This document shows, piece after piece, positions 1 to 5,525 of a stretch of DNA of 5,525 bases; within the stretch, counting starts at the first letter, position 1, and each line of letters starts with the position of its first letter. The DNA lies in NCBI GenBank assembly GCA_910588315.1, contig CAJUQF010000079.1, forward strand, positions 1 through 5,525, read 5' to 3'. The notes under the pieces are model-generated. The model saw only the letters and a list, made by a program, of their open reading frames with translations, was not told where the DNA came from and did no database searches. The position numbers and the translations under genes were made by a program. Source of the DNA: an uncultured Christensenellaceae bacterium (GTDB lineage Bacteria; Bacillota; Clostridia; Christensenellales; Pumilibacteraceae).

Positions 1-3000
1 ACGTAAACGAATCGCCTACACGCATCTTTGTAAACGCAGAAGCGGTCTGTGTTGCCTCGGCGCGGATCGTGGGAGCCTGGTTGGTAACGTCGATTATTAC
101 GTACAGATTGCTTGTTACATGATTAGAGCTGCCCTCGACGTATTCGTTATCTTTAAACGACAGCTTGAACGTGAAACGATTTTGCTGTACGGTTTCGCCG
201 TTGCTGTTCTTATACGTCATACGGCGATTTACTTTAAAGAATATCGAATTGCCTTCCGGCTTGGCTTGACGTGTAAGCGCGCCGTAAGTTTTGTTATCCG
301 ATGCGCCGTGATAATAATTCATGTACATTACGACGTCGGATTGCTTTTGAACGTCCGTTCCGTACTTTGCCAAGTCGGTTTGGCTGTTCGAAAATCCTGC
401 GTTGCCTATACGCAAATCGGTGTTGCTTGTCTCACTCCATCCGTCGAACGGAGATTTGAGATACAGCCCCGTTTCGAGTCTGAACATATCCGTAAGAGAA
501 GGATTCGACGACGCCAAAGTATCTCTTCTGAGATCATAGTAGTCGGATTCCCAGAAGAACGTGTTATATTCGTCGGTCAAAAGATTGCCGGGATCGATAA
601 CGTCTTTAATGCTGAACGAATACTGTTGATTGACCGGCAAGCTGACTTTTATCTGTTTGTCGCGCGTATCTTTGCCGCCCTGCTCATACTTTTGCAGAGT
701 ATCGGAAAGTGCGGGCGCCGCCGCCGATATCGAAACACGAACTTCGAGCGCAACATACGATCCGGCGCCGAAACCGTCGCCATGGTCGTCGTAAATAAGT
801 ACTTTGAGCGGATAATAACTGTTGCCGCTCGGCTGATACACAAGCCCGCGTTCGGCATAATAGTCGGCTATTTCGCTCGACGACTTACCTTCGAGCATTT
901 GCGAGTTGATAGTAGTTTTTGCACGAGGCGTAATGGACAAAGTACCGCCGTCGGATGATACGGATGCGTCGAAATACTTTTCGAATCCGTTATTTGTTCC
1001 GTAAATGCCGGCATTTGGTACGTAAGTATCGCCTATTGCGTTTATTCCGTTAGCGGTGGTAGCCCCGAAATAATTACGCATCGAAGTCTGAGCGTTTACA
1101 CTGTCTCTCACCGTATTATCGAAATATATCGTGCTACCGGTGCCTTCTGTGTATTCTTTGACCCTACCGTAATTATTGGACCACGTACCGAGTCTGTTCA
1201 TGGACGGAGCGTAGAATTTAGCCTTATCGGACATAGATTCATCTACGACTTCCGGATTGTTTCCGACAGCGGGAGTCGTTACGACCTTATCGTTATCGGT
1301 ATAGCCTATTACACGCGCGGCGCCAGACTGCGCGCCGGTGGAACGCGAAAGTACGATATTTTGCGCGCCGGAACTAGTATTGAGCGCAAGCTGTGTATAA
1401 TATCCGACGGAGTTATCTGCCACAGCCCCGCTGTTTGCGGAACTGCTTGCGACAAGATCGATAGGACTGTTTTCGATATCGAGCTTAAACGTTACGCTTG
1501 CCGTATTGTTGTCCCGAGTCTCTTCGTCATAGTTAACAATCGTGCCGTTTACGGAACCGGACGTTTCATATTTACATTGCGCGACGTCTATTGTAATAGT
1601 AAGCGCAGCACTCGCCGAACGGGTGTGTTTTTTGGTAATGGAAATACCGAAACGGTTTTCCGGTATACCGTCTTCCTGTCCTTTCAGATACATCAAGTGT
1701 CCGTTACCGACAAGGTTACTATAGTTGCTCGCAGCGCTCATATAACCGTTGACTATTTCGCCGTCGTAAGTTGTAACGGAAAGCGCTCTGTTAAAATACG
1801 GGCTGGCATAAATCGAATTTTTCATCGTCTCGTATTCTGAGGACGACTTATCGTAATTATCCAGATCGAACGCAGTAACGGTAACGTAAGGGTTTTGAGC
1901 AAGCGCATAGTTGCCGGTATTACCGCGCCAAATATGCTCGCCGTCGCTTATAGACACCGCACCGAACATAAATCCTTCGTAACGCGTATATCCGTTGGCG
2001 TAATCGGGCAAATCGTAAGCGATATATTCGCCTTCGGAGAAACTGATCTCGCCCGTACTCGAATTTGCACGTACGAAAGTCTTGCTTAACGCAAAGTAAC
2101 TCATCGGAACAATTGTTTCTGCGCCCGATTTAACTTCTATAGTATCGGAGTATCTGAAAGCCTTTTCTATCTTATCCGTCGTTTCGATGGAAGAACCGAT
2201 CTTCTCCTGAACGGGATATGTGTATCCGTTACGATAATCTTCGCTTGTGCTGTCAAATACGATACCGGAGTGAACGCCCGCATTTGTTCCGTCTATAGTG
2301 TTTTGCGTAAGAGATTTAATGGGACTGCTGCCGGAATACGTTATCTTGTTGTCGGTCAAATAAAGATTTTGAGTAGCATTCCAGGTATCATCGTAAACAG
2401 ATTCCTCGGTACCGTCGTACGTGGGAACGAAATAAACCTGCTCTCCGGTGGAAGTCGCACCGTCCGCAACGGTATAATATCCACCGAACTGATTGTAGTA
2501 TGTGTACGGAATAATACCCAATCCGTTTACGAACAAGTTGTACGTAAACACTTTGCAACCGATAACGTTTACCGCATTGTCGTTGCCGGACACATAACCG
2601 GTCGCAATGCCTGCCGTGCTGCCGCCGTAACGCGTTTCGTCGCGCATGGAAATCTGAAGACAGATGTACTGTCTGGACGGCGTCGCCTTTGCCGGCTGGA
2701 TCTTGATTGCCCAATCACGTACGATCCAACGCCCCTGATCATCGAAGAACAGTTTGCGTGACGTTTCGTTCTTGAAAAGATTTTTGCCGGTATCGCCGGA
2801 AAGCTCCGTTGCGGTATACGCCGTCGGCGCACTGCCGGTGCCGTTTGCATAAACATAGTAGATTATTTCGGACGACAAAACAAGTTTTTGATCTTCGTCC
2901 GTAGGCAGCGCAACAAATTGATTTCCCGCCGGATTATTAAGATTATTCAAGCCCAAACGCACGGCGATCGGCAACGGGTTTTCGCCGCTGCCCCATGACA

Positions 3001-5525
3001 CGCCGCCTATTTGCGGCACGGCATTGCAATATGCCTGCGCTATTGCGTCGGGATCGCTAAGTCCTGCAAGTTTGGCGTTGATAAATCCGCTGTCGCTGTT
3101 GGGACTCGTCGACGGAGAAAGAACCGCGCCCTGTAATCCGTCGGTATCCGTGACGACTTTTTTGACCTGCCCGGACGGTATGCCGCTGTTGCGCAAAATA
3201 CTTTCCGCATTACTGCCGGAAACAAAATACCTGTCCTTTATCATATCCTGCGCGGTGAGCGTCTGAACATTCCAAAGGTTGTCTACGGTTTTGGTCCTTA
3301 CGGTTTCTCCGTTTACGGTCGTCTCCGTATAAATATCCTCGAACCCGTTTTCGCCGGTATATGCTTGCATGTACGAGTTCAAAACTTCTATGCGGATACG
3401 GCACTCGGAAATTTCGGCGGCGCCGTTGCTGTCGTATCTGCCGTCGGTGACCTTAAAGACCAAATACAGCGTTTTGACTGCTTGAGTGGAATTGAGCGCC
3501 GTTATGGTAATTGTTTGCGACGTAATACTTACGTTAAGATAATCGCCAAGATACCGTTTACCGCTCGCATCCGTTTGCTCGTTATTCTCGTCTACGATCG
3601 ACCAGTCGTAATCGGCAGTATAGAAAAATACGTTTACTCCGTCCTCGTCGTCGATGAGGAAGTTATTTTCCTGCGGAGCGGAAGCCCCTGCCGTCGCATT
3701 TATTATAAGCACGGACGGCGTAACAGGCAACGGCTGAGACGCATTGGTCTCCGTATATATGGGATCGATGGGTTTACCTTCGCTGTCAAGCGGGTTTGTG
3801 GAGAGCGTATACACCTTGTTGGGATGGTTAACTCTCGGCTTACTGTTTATAACATTGATAATTATGCGTATCGTCTTAACACCGGAATACTCGCCCGAAG
3901 CGCCGGCGCCCATACGGTCGCGCACATTAAGCATGATCTCCGCAGGCGCAGCGCTCTGTGTTCTGGTAAGCGCCGTAACTACGAGATAATCGATATCGAA
4001 ATCACCGTCGCTCGTTATAAGTTTACTGCCGTAATAACCCTGAACAAAGTCTCTTCCCACAATGTTCAACGACGCGAAATCATTGCGCGTATCGTTACTG
4101 CCGTACGGATCGAAAATAAAACCGTCGAGATTGGCGCCGTTGTCGCTGTTGCGCTCGAAATAAAGCCGATCTACGTTAGTATTTCCGGTAGCATGCGTCC
4201 CGAACGCATAAGACGGAGAAATATCGCCGAAATTGCGCTTGGCTTTCATACCGTTGAGCGCAATATTGAGCGCCTGCTTATACTGCGAAGAAGAATAGTC
4301 GACGCCTTTATTCTGCGGTATACCGAGTCCGGTCACAGTCATACGATTATCGGATTCGGGTTTATCATATCCGTCGCCGCGTTTTGCTCCGACGGTATAA
4401 ACGCCGGTATTGGTATCGAATAAACCGCTAAGTCCGTTAAGAGTAAATCCTGACGACGGGAAAGTTATCGGCATATTGTCGTCGCGGATCATATCGTACG
4501 GGGTCACGACAAAAGTCGATCCTACAGGCACATTGTACGTATATGTAGCTATACCGCCCTCGCCGTTGCTGTCGTATTTGGTAAGCACTTTTTTACCGTC
4601 GACTTCGTAATCGAGTTTAGCAACGTTATCGGATTGCACATACTCGGGCGACGAGTTGAATACGTTAACGGCTATTTCGACCTGAACGTAATCGGCTGCT
4701 TTCGTAGCGGCGCTGTCCTTTACGTAAAGCTTAGCATGTAAAAATCTGTTATGCGTCCAGCCGTTAAGCGTGATCTTAAGTCCGTTTATTACGACGCAAT
4801 TATAGTTGGCGCCGCCTATGGCGATCTCCGCCTCTCTGCACCCTGCAGGCTTCGGTATTCTGCCGCCGAAGTAAAGCTCCGGAATATAAATATCCTCATA
4901 GGACACGGTAAAATATTCGCCAAGCGCATTATACGACGCATCTCCGCCGACATTTTTAACGCTGCTTTGGATCTCACTCGCCGACGAAACTATAGTTATA
5001 AACTCGTTAAGATGCCCGATAGTACCGCCCGAGCCGTTTATCCCCTCGCCGTTAAGCATGTTAAGCGTAAAGAAGTTATCGGCGTCGGACGCAAGCGGTT
5101 TAAGCCCGTCATTCTCGTACAGACCTGTTTTTGCGTTATAATAATAGCCAAGCGCCGTCGTGTTTTGTCCGACGGTTATTCCCATCGGCGTGAAATAGAA
5201 ACTGCTGCCGACTTTACCTTCGGCATAAGGCATCGTACTCGCACCGGCGCCGCCGCGTTCGGACGAAGTGGGAGTCGGAAGCGCATTTGCAACGCGGATA
5301 CCGAGCGGCAACCATATACCGGTGTCCGCCGTATCGTTTTTATCCTGTATGTTTATAAGGATATAGAAATGTCCGGCATTGCTCGCTCCGGTCGCATAAC
5401 CGGTTATCCCGGCAGTCGAACCAGCGGTCGCGACACGTTTTCCGGTACGCTCTCTGTCGTACATATCGTATGTGGCGCGAAGTCCGGTGATATTGAGCGT
5501 TATTCCGTTGAACGAATAGTTGATA
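1..5525 (-). CDS. Giant surface/extracellular protein with tandem cadherin-like/Ig-like beta-sandwich modules (internal fragment, both ends missing)
   Basis: The frame running from 5524 down to 2 holds 1841 sense codons and no stop, whereas the other five frames are broken repeatedly. Neither start nor stop codon lies in the window, so no start can be chosen and full length is unknown. The product is rich in Asn, Gly, Ser, Thr, Asp and Tyr, has only seven Cys (residues 229, 243, 708, 833, 955, 990, 1317), and shows no hydrophobic membrane segment, signal peptide or enzymatic motif. It is made of about eight diverged modules, most ending in a strand ending in Asp, an acidic loop, and a final strand such as INVINSKP (556-563) or VIIDVTNQAP (1809-1818). 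In bacterial cadherin-like and Ig-like repeats this is the last beta hairpin with a calcium-type loop. I infer an exported adhesin or stalk protein. Codon use looks uniform throughout: CTA and CGA are never used, and TTA and TCA are rare. I recognise no specific named family, and an S-layer or matrix protein is an alternative. Confidence 0.95.
2..70 (-). other. Start of module 9 (cut by window edge)
   Basis: Residues 1819-1841 follow directly on the closing N-Q-A-P of module 8. They read as a short linker and then MRVGDSFT (1834-1841), which matches the opening strand V-G-[SD]-[ST]-F of modules 2 and 3. The repeat series therefore continues beyond position 1, and the C-terminal anchor of the protein, if any, lies further downstream on the minus strand. 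Confidence 0.5.
71..712 (-). other. Module 8: cadherin/Ig-like repeat
   Basis: Residues 1605-1818. The opening strand and loop are YSFSIKDVIDPGN (1635-1647), which closely follows the D-[VL]-I-D-P pattern of bacterial cadherin-like repeats. ETGLY (1684-1688) repeats the TG turn of module 2. The middle is polar, with a Tyr/Met patch (1733-1738). The last part reads SIFFKVNRRM (1760-1769), a turn with NSNGE (1773-1777), FTFKLSFKDNE (1784-1794), a Gly/Ser loop, and NLYVIIDVTNQAP (1806-1818). It ends in a textbook closing N-x-A-P, giving one of the two or three clearest boundaries in the protein. Confidence 0.65.
713..1462 (-). other. Module 7: cadherin/Ig-like repeat with Gly-rich calcium-type loop
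   Basis: Residues 1355-1604. The first hundred residues are Ser/Asn/Gly-rich, with strands such as GYYTQLAL (1374-1381) and ARVIGYTD (1402-1409). The opening signature is GTGSTIYFDNTVRD (1461-1474), close in pattern to VGSSFYFTP of module 2. GGTLSITPRAK (1526-1536) is the L-x-I strand, and a short helical-looking piece, SSSEIADYYAERG (1548-1560), follows. The penultimate strand YPLKVLIYDD (1571-1580) leads to HGDGFGAG (1581-1588), the best acidic/Gly loop in the window, and then YVALEVRVSISAAAP (1590-1604). The closing Asn is replaced by Ala but the Pro is kept. Confidence 0.6.
1463..2506 (-). other. Module 6: oversized segment, possibly two repeats fused or degenerated
   Basis: Residues 1007-1354, the longest stretch between closing signatures. 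Two places look like opening strands: GEQVYFVP (1027-1034) and GAETIVPMSYF (1134-1144). STGEISFSEGEY (1156-1167) has the TG-x-I turn typical of cadherin-like domains. VTVTAFDLDNYD (1214-1225) is a possible penultimate strand followed by an acidic loop, but no clear closing N-x-x-P follows it. The clear closing hairpin is LTITIDV (1308-1314), then a long loop with an acidic patch YDEETRD (1332-1338), then VTFKLDIENSP (1344-1354). Either two modules lie here, one having lost its closing signature, or one module carries a large insertion. Confidence 0.45.
2507..3376 (-). other. Module 5: large cadherin/Ig-like repeat
   Basis: Residues 717-1006. The linker carries a second IYTET (731-735). The opening is VQTLTAQDMIKD (753-764), close in pattern to YDMIRDD of module 3. 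The middle (770-930) is polar, with two Ser/Asn/Gly-rich stretches (770-815 and 841-868) and no clear fold. The end reads WAIKIQPAK (938-946), YICLQISMRD (953-962), a long Gly-rich loop with GSTAGIATGY (968-977), then VFTYNLFVNG (992-1001). The closing N-x-x-P is replaced by N-G-L-G-I-I-P, so the boundary is approximate. Two Cys (955, 990) lie on either side of the loop and could bridge the hairpin, which is an inference. Confidence 0.5.
3377..3835 (-). other. Module 4: compact, most canonical cadherin-like repeat
   Basis: Residues 564-716, the shortest module. After a linker containing IYTET (589-593) the core begins near 604. FLIDDEDG (622-629) is an acidic opening loop of the kind that follows the A/B strands in cadherin-like repeats. 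Then come VFFYTADYDWSIVD (632-645), LNVSITSQTITITAL (663-677) as two strands of the sheet, and YLVFKVTDG (687-695) as the penultimate strand. A calcium-type loop RYDSNG (696-701) leads into the closing strand CRIRIEVLN (708-716). The order and spacing fit a complete beta sandwich of about 110 residues, so this segment is the best reference for aligning the others. Unlike most modules, it lacks the final Pro after the closing Asn. Confidence 0.7.
3836..4645 (-). other. Module 3: cadherin/Ig-like repeat with long middle region
   Basis: Residues 294-563. A YDSNG turn (317-321) precedes the opening strand VGSTFVVTPYDMIRDD (334-349), whose Asp-rich end resembles the start of the B-strand loop in bacterial cadherin-like repeats. 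FDTNTGVY (369-376) resembles the TG-x-[YI] turn typical of cadherin-like domains. A long Asn/Asp/Gly-rich middle (380-510) follows. The module then closes with YLVVTAL (513-519), IMLNVRD (530-536), a Gly-rich loop (538-546) and IRIIINVINSKP (552-563). At 270 residues it is well above the roughly 90-110 usual for a single cadherin or Ig-like domain, so it may contain an inserted or second unrecognised domain. Confidence 0.6.
4646..5275 (-). other. Module 2: cadherin/Ig-like repeat
   Basis: Residues 84-293. After a flexible Pro/Ser/Gly linker (83-100) the opening strand is VGSSFYFTP (105-113). A turn with TGLY (133-136) lies in a Tyr-rich stretch. The middle (150-240) is variable and holds two of the protein's few Cys (229, 243), possibly close enough to pair, although no other module repeats them. 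The last part reads INGLKITLNGW (246-256), then LHAKLYVKD (262-270), a loop rich in Ala, Ser and Thr, and the closing strand VEIAVNVFNSSP (282-293). The loop after Asp270 is less acidic than in other modules, so calcium binding here is doubtful. Confidence 0.6.
5276..5524 (-). other. Module 1, C-terminal part: cadherin/Ig-like repeat
   Basis: Residues 1-83 are the end of a module whose beginning lies beyond position 5525. The fragment opens with a strand GITLNITGL (7-15). A Gly/Thr/Ala-rich insertion follows (about 28-51) containing GSTAGITGY (35-43). The penultimate strand is YILINIQD (54-61), the polar acidic loop is KNDTADTG (62-69), and the closing strand is LGIRVANALP (74-83). The Asp at 61 and the N-x-x-P at 80-83 match the closing hairpin seen in modules 2, 3 and 8. 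The insertion between the L-x-I and F-type strands is longer than in the compact module 4. The beta-sandwich assignment is by pattern only. Confidence 0.55.

Noticed and set aside
119..958. 279-codon open frame on the plus strand
   Set aside because: Same antisense register. The product is Arg/Ile/Val-rich with no coherent fold, and the minus-strand reading over this stretch gives clear strand patterns of modules 7 and 8.
2270..2761. 163-codon plus-strand frame, and similar ones at 1361-1840 and 1895-2089
   Set aside because: These are antisense shadows in the same register, without recognisable products.
2388..2856. Two overlapping minus-strand frames (2388-2714 and 2569-2856)
   Set aside because: They are out of frame with the gene that runs through the whole window, and their products are Arg-rich and low in information.
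3716..3730. LPVTP (residues 599-603), resembling a sortase LPXTG signal
   Set aside because: The final Gly is Pro, it lies in the middle of the protein, and no hydrophobic segment or basic tail follows.
4373..4381. RGD tripeptide (residues 382-384), the integrin-binding motif
   Set aside because: A single RGD is expected by chance at appreciable frequency in a protein this long, and nothing else ties it to host integrin binding.
3365..4423. 352-codon open frame on the plus strand
   Set aside because: It is in exact antisense register with the minus-strand gene. Its product has an odd Arg/Ile/Val-rich composition with no domain pattern, and its stop at 4421-4423 is simply the complement of a sense TTA codon.
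1..5525. CRISPR array, tRNA, rRNA, insertion sequence, promoter or terminator
   Set aside because: No regularly spaced direct repeats, cloverleaf, transposase or terminal inverted repeats were seen, and the whole window is coding, which leaves no intergenic space for regulatory sites.

Overview
The window lies entirely inside one very large protein-coding gene on the minus strand. Read in reverse complement, codons from position 5524 down to 2 form 1841 consecutive sense codons with no stop. Neither the true start (beyond 5525) nor the stop (before 1) is present. No other gene, RNA gene, CRISPR array, insertion sequence, promoter or terminator can be supported. Every shorter reading frame on either strand is a shadow of this gene.

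The encoded segment looks like the stalk of a giant exported or surface-anchored bacterial protein. It is rich in Asn, Gly, Ser, Thr, Asp and Tyr and very poor in Cys (7 residues). It has no membrane-spanning segment and no visible catalytic motif. It is built from about eight strongly diverged modules, mostly 150 to 290 residues long, plus the first residues of a ninth. A typical module opens with a strand of the type G-[SD]-[ST]-[FI], has a variable middle, then an L-x-I-x strand, then a strand ending in [IV]-x-D. An acidic or Gly-rich loop follows, and the module closes with a strand [IV]-x-[IV]-x-N-x-x-P. This matches the general pattern of bacterial cadherin-like and Ig-like beta-sandwich repeats, in which the Asp after the penultimate strand and the acidic loop often bind calcium. 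The family assignment is inferred from pattern, not from a database match.

Layout in coding direction (residue numbers count from position 5524): module 1 (partial) 1-83; module 2 84-293; module 3 294-563; module 4 564-716 (shortest and most canonical); module 5 717-1006; module 6 1007-1354 (oversized); module 7 1355-1604; module 8 1605-1818; start of module 9 1819-1841. The modules share strand patterns but almost no DNA identity, so the repeat is old or was diversified by selection.

The organism is probably a bacterium of moderate GC (about 48-50% in lines sampled by eye). Codon use favours CTT, ATA, GCG and CCG, while CTA and CGA are absent. Giant surface proteins of this kind are known from uncultured gut Clostridia, among others, but the sequence does not fix the taxon. 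A role in adhesion, surface-layer structure or cell-cell contact is the reasonable inference. The binding partner and anchoring mode lie outside the window or cannot be read from it.
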